This document shows positions 36,782 to 46,211 of a stretch of DNA of 64,000 bases, one piece after another. Position 1 is the stretch's first letter. Each line of letters starts with the position of its first letter. The stretch comes from CAXBDP01 sp964598395 (GTDB lineage: Bacteria; Bacteroidota; Bacteroidia; Cytophagales; Cyclobacteriaceae). The stretch is from positions 77,155-141,154 of the forward strand of contig CAZRBW010000001.1 in the NCBI GenBank assembly GCA_964598395.1, in the 5' to 3' direction. The translations under genes were made by a program, and so were the position numbers. The notes under the pieces were generated by a model. It saw only the letters and a program-made list of their open reading frames with translations. It made no database searches and was not told the DNA's origin.

Positions 36782-38014
36782 ATGACCCTAAATTATATCT
36801 GGATAGGCTTTTTTCTGATTGCCTTCGTAGTAGCTCTTGTCAAACTAATCTTTTTTGGAGATGCAGAAGTCTTTCCTAATATCGTTGGTGCCACTTTCGA
36901 TATGGCCAAAACGGGCTTTGAGATTTCCTTGTTCTTAACGGGCATTATTTCCCTTTGGTTGGGAATAATGCGCGTAGGCGAAAAAGGCGGAATCATAGCC
37001 GTATTAAGCAGAGCTGTTTCTCCACTATTTGCTAGAATATTTCCTGAAATCCCACGTAATCACCCTGTATTCGGGCCGATGCTGATGAACTTCTCTATGA
37101 ATTTCCTTGGACTAGATAATGCAGCCACTCCATTGGGCTTAAAAGCCATGGAAGGTATGCAAGAGCTTAACCCTCTAAAAGATACAGCAAGTAATTCTCA
37201 AATCATGTTTCTGGTATTAAATACTTCTGGACTCACGGCAATTCCCATTAGTATAATGGTGTATCGAGCACAAATGGGTGCTGCGGATCCAGCAGATATA
37301 TTTATTCCTATATTGTTGGCTACTTATATTTCCACACTTGTGGGATTGGTAACTGTAGCTTTATTTCAGAAAATAAATCTACTCAACCCTATCATTCTCT
37401 TGTATTTGGGTGGATTCACATTATTTATATCATTCGTTATTTATTGGTTTGCAGGCATGCCACAAGACCAGCTGAGTAGGCTCTCTGGTATCATCAGTAA
37501 CTTCATCTTATTTAGTATCATTATTGCCTTTCTACTTATGGGCATGCGAGCTAAAATCAATGTTTATGAAGCTTTTATCGATGGCGCAAAGGAAGGTTTC
37601 AAAATGGCTGTAATGATAATTCCATATCTTATTGCTATGCTTGTGGCTATTGGTGTGTTCCGCGCAAGTGGTGCAATGGATTATTTGGTAGATGGTACAG
37701 CTTATTTAGTAGGGCTTACTGGTTTGAACACCGATTTTGTGGGAGCATTACCTACGGCTATAATGAAACCGCTAAGTGGAAGCGGTGCTAGAGGAATGAT
37801 GCTAGAAACCATGCAAACGTATGGTGCAGATTCCTTCCAAGGAAGATTAGCTTCGATCATGCAAGGAAGTACTGAGACTACACTATATGTCGTTGCAGTG
37901 TATTTTGGCGCAGTAAATATTAGAAAAACACGCTATGCAATTACTGCAGGACTTATTGCCGACTTGGCTGGATTAATAGCTGCAATCTTTATTGGCTACA
38001 TGTTCTTTGGCTAA
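36782..38014 (+). CDS. SpmA/SpmB-type nucleoside-recognition (Gate domain) membrane protein
   Basis: 410 aa from the ATG at 36782 (an upstream TTG at 36770 is possible). It combines the two halves that are separate SpmA and SpmB proteins in Bacillus. The first half holds FPEIPRNHPVFGPMLMNFSM and LGLDNAATPLGLKAMEGM; the second holds LPTAIMKPLSGSGARGMML and STETTLYVVAVYFGAV. About nine transmembrane helices. Such fusions occur widely in non-sporulating bacteria, with unknown transport role. Confidence 0.88.
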   Translation: MTLNYIWIGFFLIAFVVALVKLIFFGDAEVFPNIVGATFDMAKTGFEISLFLTGIISLWLGIMRVGEKGGIIAVLSRAVSPLFARIFPEIPRNHPVFGPMLMNFSMNFLGLDNAATPLGLKAMEGMQELNPLKDTASNSQIMFLVLNTSGLTAIPISIMVYRAQMGAADPADIFIPILLATYISTLVGLVTVALFQKINLLNPIILLYLGGFTLFISFVIYWFAGMPQDQLSRLSGIISNFILFSIIIAFLLMGMRAKINVYEAFIDGAKEGFKMAVMIIPYLIAMLVAIGVFRASGAMDYLVDGTAYLVGLTGLNTDFVGALPTAIMKPLSGSGARGMMLETMQTYGADSFQGRLASIMQGSTETTLYVVAVYFGAVNIRKTRYAITAGLIADLAGLIAAIFIGYMFFG

Positions 38015-38031
38015 AAGCGGGAGAAAACAAA

Positions 38032-38054
38032 AGAGGTGGCTCTAAACCACCTCT
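38032..38054 (-). terminator. Terminator of the META-domain gene
   Basis: Perfect arms AGAGGTGG (38032-38039) and CCACCTCT (38047-38054). On the minus strand TTTGTTTTCTC follows. On the plus strand the tail is weak, so it mainly serves the minus-strand gene. Confidence 0.8.
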
Positions 38055-38066
38055 AAATTGTTTGAA

Positions 38067-38483
38067 TTACTTTTTCACAAATCTCATAAGGCTCTCTGAA
38101 CCTTGTAATAGTATCATCTCACTACCTTCGAACTTCACATTATTCACTCGTTCGAGTACATTCAAAAATTGCGCTTCACTTACCCCTTCACAGGCCATTC
38201 TTGTAGCTGCTATATCTCTTATATCCAATCCTGTTTCCGTTAAGTTGTAGGTAGAAAAGAAAGTATTACATCCACCAAAACCAGTTACTTTCCCGTCTTC
38301 TTGAAATGAAATACTTGGGATTCCACGAGTAAAATTCATTGGGTTAATATCTGTACCTAAAATACTTTTTACTGCCCATTCATTGGCAATAAGTTTTTTC
38401 ATTGATGCTCCATTCGAATTAAAAATTGAACAGGAAGTAGTAGCAAAAAATAAAATTGCGATTGAAAAAATGATTCTTTTCAT
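38067..38483 (-). CDS. META-domain (HslJ-like) lipoprotein
   Basis: 138 aa with a signal peptide and lipobox TTSC (Cys18). The META domain is recognised by NEWAVKSILG, SISFQEDGKVTGFGGCNTFFS and ATRMACEG. HslJ relatives are linked to heat-shock and novobiocin tolerance in E. coli; the role here is unknown. Confidence 0.9.
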   Translation of the reverse strand: MKRIIFSIAILFFATTSCSIFNSNGASMKKLIANEWAVKSILGTDINPMNFTRGIPSISFQEDGKVTGFGGCNTFFSTYNLTETGLDIRDIAATRMACEGVSEAQFLNVLERVNNVKFEGSEMILLQGSESLMRFVKK

Positions 38484-38595
38484 AATTGAATAATTAAAAT
38501 ATGGATTGTATATAGTTGTTTAAACATTAAAATTTCTATAAGGTTCTTCTGATATTTGCGATCCAAAAAATTAAATAAAATAAACCTTACACAAA

Positions 38596-39495
38596 ATGCT
38601 GATGGCCATGTCATTATCTAATTTAACTCGAGCAATATTTTTAGTACTTATTGCGCTCACAATTTCTCTCAATACCACTGCTCAGGATGAAATTGAGAAA
38701 GACACTACATATTGGACAACCAAATATTCATTTGGAATCAACCTAAATCAATCTGCATTTACAGATAACTGGACTGGTGGTGGTGTAAGCTCCTTAGCTA
38801 TTGGTACTGCATTCAATTTGAAACCATCTTATCGAAAAGGTAAAATGTCATGGAATAATGAATTCGATTTCATCTATGGAGCTATAAGAAACAAAGGACA
38901 AAGTGCCCGAAAATCTGCGGATAGAATTTTACTTGATTCTAAAATTGGATATGACTTGGGTGAAAAGCTAAATCTCTTCTTTAGTGGGAACTTCCTCACT
39001 CAATTTGCGCCAGGTTATACTTTCGAAACTGTACAAAATGAAGAAGTGCGAAATACTATTTCCAAATTTATGAACCCAGCTTACCTCATTTATGGCTTAG
39101 GTTTGGAGTATGTACCAACATCTTATTTCAAAATTAGAGTTTCTCCTATATCACCAAGACATACTTTCGTTTTAGATACTGCCTTGTACAATACAGTACC
39201 AAGAAACTATGGTGTAGAGATTGGCGAGAGAGTTAGAAATGAGTGGGGTGGTTTCCAATTGTGGACAGACTTTAATAAGGATGTTATGGAGAATGTAAAT
39301 ATCAAAACTAGATATTTTATGTTTGGCAATTACGAGACAGGCAAACTAGACCATAGAGTTGATTTTATCCTTACAGCCAAAGTAAATAAATACTTAAATG
39401 TAAATCTTACAGCAATTGCATTGAGAGATAAGGATCAGGCAGATAAGATTCAATTAAGTCAAGTATTAGGCATTGGATTTTTATTAAACAACTAG
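38596..39495 (+). CDS. DUF3078 outer-membrane beta-barrel-like protein
   Basis: 299 aa with a signal peptide (to about residue 30, NTTAQ). The mature part shows the DUF3078 features: WTTKYSFGINLNQSAFTDNW near the N-terminus followed by alternating amphipathic strands (KMSWNNEFDFIYG, LNLFFSGNFLTQF) and a C-terminal LGIGFLLNN. The family is restricted to Bacteroidota, presumed outer membrane, function unknown. Ends in a very strong terminator. Confidence 0.85.
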   Translation: MLMAMSLSNLTRAIFLVLIALTISLNTTAQDEIEKDTTYWTTKYSFGINLNQSAFTDNWTGGGVSSLAIGTAFNLKPSYRKGKMSWNNEFDFIYGAIRNKGQSARKSADRILLDSKIGYDLGEKLNLFFSGNFLTQFAPGYTFETVQNEEVRNTISKFMNPAYLIYGLGLEYVPTSYFKIRVSPISPRHTFVLDTALYNTVPRNYGVEIGERVRNEWGGFQLWTDFNKDVMENVNIKTRYFMFGNYETGKLDHRVDFILTAKVNKYLNVNLTAIALRDKDQADKIQLSQVLGIGFLLNN

Positions 39496-39511
39496 ATTTT
39501 CCAAATGAATT

Positions 39512-39559
39512 TAATGAGCTACTAAATCAGATTTCAATGTCTGATTTAGTAGCTCATTA
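39512..39559. terminator. Bidirectional terminator, 20-bp perfect hairpin
   Basis: Arms 39512-39531 and 39540-39559 are perfectly complementary (20 bp) around an 8-base loop. The flanking TTTATTT on the plus side and A-rich sequence on the other allow it to end both the DUF3078 and the DUF885 transcripts. Confidence 0.9.
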
Positions 39560-39561
39560 TT

Positions 39562-41235
39562 TTATTTACTAATGGCCTTTTCTAAAACTGATTTGTCGCC
39601 AGTCAATTCCCAATATATAAGCGAGGTTGGAATCATCCCTACATTATTCAGGTCGTTCATAAATTCCTTCATTATGAAATTGCCATTACGTTGTCGAGCA
39701 TATTCAGCTATAATCCTTTCTATTTCGATCTTACCCATGTTGTAGCTAGTGCCATACGCTGGCTGGCGAAGGTAAAATTGTTCCTCACCTTGTATGGTAC
39801 TGCCATCTGCTGGCAATAAATTCCAAGGAGTCCATTTCGAAGCATATTGCGTAGCTTCATCAAAGGTCATTTCTAAGCCATGTTGATACAATCCGCCCAA
39901 GCCACGAGCAGCACGTTGAGCCAATAGCACCCAAATCAATTCTCTTTCCCTTGGTCTTTTATCCAAAAAGCCAGCATGCATCATCATTTCTTCCATTCCA
40001 GTGGCTACTCCTTCGGCTCTGCTATCGAAAATATTATACAATAATGGCGTTGCTCTAATTGGGCTTGCGTGTGGCTCCTCCCGCATTCTTGCCAAATCCA
40101 CCCAATGATAATCATGGGTTCTCATAATGATTGGAGCTCGGTAATTGATTTCAGCAAAGAAACTTCTCAACCCTCCCACTACAGTAAACGTACCAAGTCG
40201 CTCGCGCAATGCCTGATCCATATAATCTTTCATCGGCACTATTTCTTCTCTTTCCCAAAAAGCCAAATACTCATCCAAGGCAGCATTGAAAAGCCGATCA
40301 TAATCTGCTGCATTATCAATTTTCTCTATTTTAGGCAAAGCCCTGTTTCTATGTTCTTCCAGTCTTAATGACGAATGGGCGCGAATCAATTCTCGCTCCA
40401 TCAAAGCAACCTGCTCCTCCCAGGTGTAAGGCAATAGATGCACATTATTCAAATTCCAAGTGTAATTTTCCTTACCCACGCCAGAGTAGCCGGTTTTGTT
40501 GGGTGCTTGCTCTTCTAGCCAATTAGCCAAATCGTCGCTTACTTTTACTGCTTCTCTAGCGGCTAAGGCCAAGTCTGGATATTGATCTTCTACTTCCTTG
40601 GCCATTTTTTCCAAATCTTCACTTTGGCCACGGATACTGCGAATGCCCGTCACCCACAAATCGCGAGCATTTCCAGTCAGATTTTTCTTGGCCTGCTCAT
40701 ACAAGGGTTCAATCGCTTTCAACCTCTGGGTGATGGAAGCTGCGTCATCGGCTTGAAGTGGCTTTTGGAAATAAGCATACTCAATATTCCCAAAGATGGT
40801 GGGCCCTTCTCTGTCGGGAACATCAGTGAAGCTAGGATAGAACCAAACGTAGAAAGCAGGATCGCGTTCCCAAGGTTTTTTCACCCGATGGGCAAATTCC
40901 AGCCCATTCATTTCGGCCCACACTATGTACCAATCTACCTGCTCGGGCACTGTCCAACCAGTGGTATCAAATGCATTGAGTTTTGCTTGCCAGATGTCCA
41001 ATTCCTGTTTTTGCTTGGCCATGGCGCTCGATAAATAATCGGGTACACCATCTACCAAATTAGGCGCATTAAATTCCCGCCAATCGAAAAAGAATGTTGT
41101 GAGCTCGGCATGACTAGTTGCTTTAAAATCAGTGATCTTAGCAGATCCAGACTCAGTAGTGTCATTTGATTGACAAGAAAATAATACTGCTAGACTGAGG
41201 GTAAAAGTAAAATGCTTTATGTAGTTAATTTTCAT
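39562..41235 (-). CDS. DUF885 family lipoprotein (putative peptidase-like)
   Basis: The frame opens at 41442, but the ATG at 41235 starts a lipoprotein signal (MKINYIKHFTFTLSLAVLFSC), giving 557 aa. DUF885 proteins resemble metallocarboxypeptidases and usually carry an HExxPGH-like motif. Here the comparable stretch reads SRAEGVATGMEEMMMHAG with HDYHW upstream, so zinc binding is doubtful. The first 69 codons of the long frame are A/T-rich leader and not protein-like. An octamer (41321) lies in that leader and another (40077) in the gene. Confidence 0.82.
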   Translation of the reverse strand: MKINYIKHFTFTLSLAVLFSCQSNDTTESGSAKITDFKATSHAELTTFFFDWREFNAPNLVDGVPDYLSSAMAKQKQELDIWQAKLNAFDTTGWTVPEQVDWYIVWAEMNGLEFAHRVKKPWERDPAFYVWFYPSFTDVPDREGPTIFGNIEYAYFQKPLQADDAASITQRLKAIEPLYEQAKKNLTGNARDLWVTGIRSIRGQSEDLEKMAKEVEDQYPDLALAAREAVKVSDDLANWLEEQAPNKTGYSGVGKENYTWNLNNVHLLPYTWEEQVALMERELIRAHSSLRLEEHRNRALPKIEKIDNAADYDRLFNAALDEYLAFWEREEIVPMKDYMDQALRERLGTFTVVGGLRSFFAEINYRAPIIMRTHDYHWVDLARMREEPHASPIRATPLLYNIFDSRAEGVATGMEEMMMHAGFLDKRPRERELIWVLLAQRAARGLGGLYQHGLEMTFDEATQYASKWTPWNLLPADGSTIQGEEQFYLRQPAYGTSYNMGKIEIERIIAEYARQRNGNFIMKEFMNDLNNVGMIPTSLIYWELTGDKSVLEKAISK

Positions 41236-41456
41236 ATTTGATTGTGGTTGGTTGATAGGCTGAATGTTCAAGATAAAGCTGAATAAGAACATTCCAAAAC
41301 CATCTATCAAATTGAACATTGCGGGAGGAAAATCACCCAACAGGCTTTCTTCGAGTGATTCATATTTATTGTGTAAGTCTTTGTACTGTTTATAAATAAT
41401 AAAATTTGCTCGTGAATATTGGCTTACGTAACTTCCAATCATTCAATTTAACAATT

Positions 41457-42155
41457 ATGTGTGGCAGATATTCGATAGCAGCAAAGGCTGAAAAGCTAAA
41501 GAAACGGTTTGATGTAGATGTAACCGAACATTACCAGCCTAAATTTAATGCGGCACCTACGCAGCTGCTTCCAGTAATTACGGCCGATAGTCCAGAGGGA
41601 TTTTCCTTTTTCCATTGGGGAATGTTGCCTGCATGGTCCAACAACAAAGCCGTGAGCACCAAGTTAATAAATGCCCGTGCTGAAACCGTTGCTGAAAAAG
41701 CTTCATTCAAATTGGCTTTTCAGCGAAGACGATGTCTAATACCAGCAGATGGATTCTACGAATGGAAAGCACTCGGCAAAAAAACAAAAGTGCCTTATCG
41801 CTTTGTAATCGATAATTTGGAACCTTTTGCTTTTGCAGGCATCTGGGACGAATTTGAAACCGAGAAGGGGGAAATTCTACATACCTTCACCATACTGACC
41901 TCCCAAGCCAATGGATTAGTAATGCCAATTCATGATAGAATGCCCGTAATTCTTACTCCAGAGACAGAGAAAATATGGATGAACAAATCAGCAAGTACTA
42001 ATGAATTGATAGCTGTCTTAAAACCTTACGATGAGGATAAAATGGAAGCCTACACCGTTTCTTCAAGAGTAAACAATGCTTCAAACGACGATGCCGAAAT
42101 CATAAAACATACCCCACCTGCCGATCAGTTTGGGAACTATACTTTGTTTGGGTAA
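41457..42155 (+). CDS. SRAP-domain protein (HMCES/YedK family)
   Basis: 232 aa. SRAP proteins crosslink through Cys2 to abasic sites in single-stranded DNA and shield them. The start at 41457 is fixed by this chemistry: Met1 must be followed by Cys2 (MCGRYS). The other active-site residues are present: N72 (INARAET), E102 (FYEWK) and H159 (IHDRMPVIL). The upstream extension in the same frame is spurious. Confidence 0.96.
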   Translation: MCGRYSIAAKAEKLKKRFDVDVTEHYQPKFNAAPTQLLPVITADSPEGFSFFHWGMLPAWSNNKAVSTKLINARAETVAEKASFKLAFQRRRCLIPADGFYEWKALGKKTKVPYRFVIDNLEPFAFAGIWDEFETEKGEILHTFTILTSQANGLVMPIHDRMPVILTPETEKIWMNKSASTNELIAVLKPYDEDKMEAYTVSSRVNNASNDDAEIIKHTPPADQFGNYTLFG

Positions 42156-42411
42156 GGCAATCACTAGAATTTTACTTGTGCATTAGTTTTAGCTGGACTC
42201 TGATTCAATTGTGCATCTTTAGATAGGTGTAACCTCAAATCATAGTTTAAGCATCAACCCTGCGAGTAATCACATCTACATTTTTCACATTTATCATTTT
42301 GAGCTTTTGCAATACACTTCCTATTTGCTTGAATTTTGACCATAAAACATTCCATTTCAATTAATTGTTGACTAGACAATCCAAAACAAATAATTAATCG
42401 TAATTGTGGAT

Positions 42412-42924
42412 ATGGAAAAACTAATCACAACCAAATCAGGAAATCTCTCAGAAGAAAGAAGAGAATTTCTAAGAAAAACAGGCTCATTAGCAGTTATGGC
42501 CATGTTCGGAGTCGGATTCTTCACCTCATGTTCTAGTGAAGATGATCCAGCACCAGTCGCAAACACTCCAAATCAACCACCACAAACTCCAGCTCCAACA
42601 ACTGCTATTACCGTGAACAACAATTCAGTGGTGATAGACCTAAGTCAAGTAGCTACTTTAAATAATACAGGTGGATGGATTTTGATTGTTGAAGCTAGGA
42701 TGCTTGTTGTGAATACAGGTGGAAGTTTCAGTTCATTAACTTCAGTTTGTACCCATTCAGGATGTGATCGCAGCTGGTCATTCTCTAATAATCAATTTCT
42801 ATGCTCATGCCATGGATCAAGGTTTACAACTACTGGAACCGTAGTACAGGGCCCTGCTACCCAACCTCTTACTGCATTTTCGAATAGTAGATCAGGGAAT
42901 ACTCTAACTATAAGCAGAAGCTAA
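42412..42924 (+). CDS. Rieske [2Fe-2S] lipoprotein with Tat-like signal
   Basis: 170 aa from the ATG at 42412 (a GTG two codons earlier is possible). The N-terminus has RREFLRKTG, a twin-arginine signature, followed by a hydrophobic stretch and lipobox FFTSC (Cys40), so a folded protein may be exported and lipidated. The Rieske domain shows CTHSGC (C113, H115 cluster ligands; C118 disulfide) and CSCHGS (C131 disulfide; C133, H134 ligands). It overlaps the YceI gene by one base and heads a three-gene operon. Confidence 0.93.
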   Translation: MEKLITTKSGNLSEERREFLRKTGSLAVMAMFGVGFFTSCSSEDDPAPVANTPNQPPQTPAPTTAITVNNNSVVIDLSQVATLNNTGGWILIVEARMLVVNTGGSFSSLTSVCTHSGCDRSWSFSNNQFLCSCHGSRFTTTGTVVQGPATQPLTAFSNSRSGNTLTISRS

Positions 42925-43472
42925 TGAAAAAGCTAATCGTTTTTTTCGCAATTACTATGGCCGCATGTATCTCAAAGGATGCTTTAGCGCAAGATTTTAA
43001 GACATCTTCTGGTGATGTGGAATTTTTGTCACAAGCTTCATTAAATGAATTTACAGGTGTGTCTTCTCAATTAAATGGTTTAATCAATTTTGAAAAAAAC
43101 GTATTAGATTTTTTTATTGACTTGAATACATTAAAAACTGGCATTGGCCTACGTGATAGGCACATGCGTGAAAACTATTTAGAAACTAAAAAATATCCTT
43201 TTGCTGAATTTACAGGCAAAATAAAGGAGAATATTCAACTCCGAACTGGCGAAAGCAGAAATGTAACAGCTGTGGGTAAATTTAAAATTCATGGAGTAGA
43301 GAGAGAAATAAGTGTTCCTGGAAAAGTAACCGCTATCTCAGAAAATGAAATTAAGCTAGAAGCGAAGTTCACAATATTACTTTCAGACTATAACATCGAC
43401 ATTCCCAAAGTGGTCTTCTACGAATTGGCAGAAGATCAAGTGGTAACACTCTCAGTTAACCTCAAAAAATAA
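42924..43472 (+). CDS. YceI family periplasmic lipocalin-like protein
   Basis: 182 aa with a signal peptide (ends DALAQ). The YceI fold binds isoprenoid lipids. Typical segments: VEFLSQASLNEFTGVSSQL, LNTLKTGIGLRDRHMRENYL, KYPFAEFTGKI and the terminal DQVVTLSVNLK. Second gene of the Rieske operon; the stop of the previous gene overlaps its ATG. Confidence 0.93.
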   Translation: MKKLIVFFAITMAACISKDALAQDFKTSSGDVEFLSQASLNEFTGVSSQLNGLINFEKNVLDFFIDLNTLKTGIGLRDRHMRENYLETKKYPFAEFTGKIKENIQLRTGESRNVTAVGKFKIHGVEREISVPGKVTAISENEIKLEAKFTILLSDYNIDIPKVVFYELAEDQVVTLSVNLKK

Positions 43473-43474
43473 CT

Positions 43475-44332
43475 ATGAAAATCAAATTATTATTATTCAT
43501 CCTCATACTTTCTCAGCCTGCTATGGCGCAGCTTGAAAGGAAACTTTCATCTGAAAATCAAGAGGTTGATTTAATTTTTCATGCGCCAAGGCATATAAAT
43601 TTGCTTACCGTTGAGCCTTTAGACAAAAAGACTTTACACTTTGCAATCATGCACACTTTTGGCACATTGGATGGTGGAATTAGAAACCTATATGGCTTGG
43701 ACAATGGAGCAAATATTCAATTTAGTTTTGAATACGCCCCAAGCGACAAATTATCTATAGGTGCGTCACGCTCCAGTAGAGACAAGTTTTACAACCTGTA
43801 TGCAAGGTATCATCTGCTCACTCAAACACAGAGTAATAGCATGCCATTTTCGCTATCAATTATGGGGGGCGCTGGTGTAAATACTTCTGACTATACATTT
43901 CTACAGGCAGATAATCCGGATTTTTCCGACAGATCAAGCTTTGCTGCTCAAGTGATGCTGGCTAGAAAATTTTCTGACAAAATAAGTATTCAGGTTTCAC
44001 CTATGCTAGCGTATTTCAACGATCCAAATCCAATTTACTTTATGGAAGGTGATCAAAATTTATATTTAGCCTTAGGGTTGAGTGGCAAGTATAAAATTAC
44101 GGGTAAATCATCTTTGACTTTTCAATATATTCCAAATTTGAATAATGACCTTAGAAGTAATGTGGGTGTAGGAATTGATATAGAAGCGGGAGGACACGTA
44201 TTTCAAATGTATTTTGTCACCTCACAGGCTCTTAATGAGCAATATCTTCTTGCCGCTGGAAATGGTGTACCAGGCGAGGAATTTAGAGTTGGCTTTAACG
44301 TAAACCGAATTTTCGCAACAGGGCGCAGATAA
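43475..44332 (+). CDS. DUF5777 family beta-barrel protein
   Basis: 285 aa with a signal peptide (ends AMAQ). The start of the mature protein contains VDLIFHAPRHINLLTVEPLD and FAIMHTFGTLDGGIRNLYGLD, characteristic of DUF5777, and the rest is alternating strands typical of an outer-membrane barrel. It lies 2 bases after the YceI gene. Function unknown; operon context suggests a role with the exported Rieske and YceI proteins. Octamer at 44186. Confidence 0.87.
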   Translation: MKIKLLLFILILSQPAMAQLERKLSSENQEVDLIFHAPRHINLLTVEPLDKKTLHFAIMHTFGTLDGGIRNLYGLDNGANIQFSFEYAPSDKLSIGASRSSRDKFYNLYARYHLLTQTQSNSMPFSLSIMGGAGVNTSDYTFLQADNPDFSDRSSFAAQVMLARKFSDKISIQVSPMLAYFNDPNPIYFMEGDQNLYLALGLSGKYKITGKSSLTFQYIPNLNNDLRSNVGVGIDIEAGGHVFQMYFVTSQALNEQYLLAAGNGVPGEEFRVGFNVNRIFATGRR

Positions 44333-44728
44333 TTTTCCCCAACGCTCTTAATATATATTTGAGCGAAAAGGGTTTTAGCACAAGGATTTACGATTATTTA
44401 TTTATAAAAACGCAGGGTGTAAAGGGTTTGAATAGCCTTTCAACATTCCTGCGTTTTTTTATATCCATCCGTACTCCTTCAATACAATTTTTACAATAAA
44501 TCACAAGGGCAATTAATCCACAACAAAAGCTTCACGTTAATAGTATGCCCTTTGCTTCCCCATCTATTAAATATTACGCTAAAGTATCCAATTAAATAAT
44601 TAGCTAAATTTCAATTGAGGAAACCAAAATAATTGATTTTGCCTTTTGTAATTAAGTGTAATACGCTAGCCTTATATTGCAATACCCTCCCGCATATTCA
44701 GGTATTCAACTATTAAATCGAAAACACC
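44333..44728. other. Gene-free interval with a terminator
   Basis: 396 bases without a credible open frame. The first part holds the terminator of the Rieske operon; the rest is A/T-rich and includes one reverse GCGGGAGG octamer at 44686. I found no full promoter for the MBL gene. Confidence 0.7.
44410..44461 (+). terminator. Terminator of the Rieske-YceI-DUF5777 operon
   Basis: Arms ACGCAGG (44410-44416) and CCTGCGT (44448-44454), an inner AAAGG/CCTTT pairing, then a T run to 44461. Confidence 0.8.
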
Positions 44729-45622
44729 ATGATTAAAGTACTTGACTTAAACTTCCTCGACCACAAACAAACTATAGCTGCATTTTTGGTAGAAACTTCT
44801 ATAGGTCCTATTTTATTTGAAACAGGCCCGCATTCTTCTTGGGAAAATTTAGGAATTGCATTGGCAGAACATGGATACAAATATTCAGACATCAAACATG
44901 TATTTGTTACCCATATACACCTAGACCATGCTGGTGCAGCATGGGCTATGGCCGAGCACGGAGCAGATATTTATATGCATCCATTAGGCACTGCACATAT
45001 GATCGACCCAAGTAAATTGTTAGCATCTGCTACCAAAATTTATGGCGATCAAATGGACTACCTCTGGGGGCAGTTGAAACCCATTCCTGCGAATAAAGTA
45101 AAAGCAATTACCGATGGAGCCATACTGAGATTTGGTGATACAGAAATCAAAGCTCACTATACTCCTGGGCATGCAATACACCATATAGCTTGGCAAATTG
45201 ACAATGAAATAATCACGGGTGATGTAGCTGGAGTATGCATCAACAATGGCCCTGCAGTACCACCTTGTCCGCCACCAGATATCAACGTAGAAGACTGGAT
45301 CACATCCATTCATAAGTTGAAATCCCTGCATCCAAAGGCCTTATTTCTAACTCATTATGGAAGAGTTGATGCGCCGGACAGCCACTTGGAATATTTGGAA
45401 GAAAGGCTAATTCGCTGGACAAATTTTATCAAAGAAAAGCATAGTAAAGGAGTTGAAATTCAAGATCTTATTGCACTTTTCAGAAACACAATGCTCGACG
45501 AATTGAAAGGCCATGCAATAGAAGGCGAAGACCTAAAAAGATATGACGCGGCTAATCCCGCCGATATGAGTGTAGCGGGAATTCTTAGATATTGGAAGAA
45601 AAAAGAAGAAAATAAAGAATAG
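44729..45622 (+). CDS. MBL-fold metallo-hydrolase
   Basis: 297 aa metallo-beta-lactamase fold protein. Metal motif HIHLDHAG, then His in YTPGHAIHHIAW and Asp in IITGDVAG, so a dinuclear site is expected. The C-terminal part has a helical region. It resembles glyoxalase II-like or lactonase-like hydrolases; with bacillithiol synthesis nearby a thioester substrate is possible but not shown. Confidence 0.85.
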   Translation: MIKVLDLNFLDHKQTIAAFLVETSIGPILFETGPHSSWENLGIALAEHGYKYSDIKHVFVTHIHLDHAGAAWAMAEHGADIYMHPLGTAHMIDPSKLLASATKIYGDQMDYLWGQLKPIPANKVKAITDGAILRFGDTEIKAHYTPGHAIHHIAWQIDNEIITGDVAGVCINNGPAVPPCPPPDINVEDWITSIHKLKSLHPKALFLTHYGRVDAPDSHLEYLEERLIRWTNFIKEKHSKGVEIQDLIALFRNTMLDELKGHAIEGEDLKRYDAANPADMSVAGILRYWKKKEENKE

Positions 45623-45637
45623 CAAAAAACTACGCCC

Positions 45638-45901
45638 TTAATTCTGAATCTTCACGTTTAGGCTGCTGCCGTAAATGTAGTTCCCACCAATAGAATGGAT
45701 ATTCACATCGATCCTGTTTTGGTCGGTCAAGCGAACATTTATACTTCCATCTTCATTAAGTGGAACCAACCCATAGCCATGAGGTACAGCTGATGTGGCT
45801 TGGGCTGACTGCACAAACGTAACATTTTGTAAAACAATTAGTACCAAGCAAAATGCAATGATAGATAGGATTACTTTAGTGTAAGTGTCTGAATTTTTCA
45901 T
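45638..45901 (-). CDS. Small single-helix membrane protein
   Basis: 87 aa from the ATG at 45901; the longer frame upstream overlaps the divergent gene and lacks protein-like sequence. One N-terminal helix (about residues 8-28: VILSIIAFCLVLIVLQNV), then a short exported domain with GYGLVPLNEDGSINVRL and DVNIHSIGGNYIYGSSLNVKI. Similar proteins beginning DTYTKVILTII recur in Bacteroidota. Function unknown. Confidence 0.7.
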   Translation of the reverse strand: MKNSDTYTKVILSIIAFCLVLIVLQNVTFVQSAQATSAVPHGYGLVPLNEDGSINVRLTDQNRIDVNIHSIGGNYIYGSSLNVKIQN

Positions 45902-45938
45902 GAATACTTTAGTTATTATGTATTTTCTTACGTAAATT

Positions 45939-46211
45939 ATGAAAAACATTTTAATAATGACAGGAGGACTTGGATTTTCAAAGCTTGGCAAAGATCTTTT
46001 TGATAACAATCATAGCCTGCTAAACCGTAGAACAAAGATGGGTGAAAACCCATATGCGGGAGGTAAAACCAAGAGAAATAGAAGCCTAAATCCATATCTT
46101 AGAGAAATTCAGCAATGGAAAGAGACTAAATTACTTATCGAAAAACGTACAAAGTTTATCTACTTAGGAGTTGCCGTTATGTTGATGATTATTCTCTTTT
46201 TTTTAATTTGA
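45939..46211 (+). CDS. Small C-tail-anchored hypothetical protein
   Basis: 90 aa: an N-terminal polar, basic region (GGKTKRNRSLNPYLREIQQW) and one C-terminal transmembrane helix (FIYLGVAVMLMIILFFLI), so probably membrane-anchored with the bulk in the cytosol. Starts 37 bases from the divergent small membrane protein. Not recognised. Octamer at 46056 encodes AGG within ENPYAGGKT. Confidence 0.5.
   Translation: MKNILIMTGGLGFSKLGKDLFDNNHSLLNRRTKMGENPYAGGKTKRNRSLNPYLREIQQWKETKLLIEKRTKFIYLGVAVMLMIILFFLI

Noticed and set aside
41236..41442. N-terminal extension of the DUF885 protein
   Set aside because: The extension lacks protein-like character and would bury a clear lipoprotein signal that begins at 41235.
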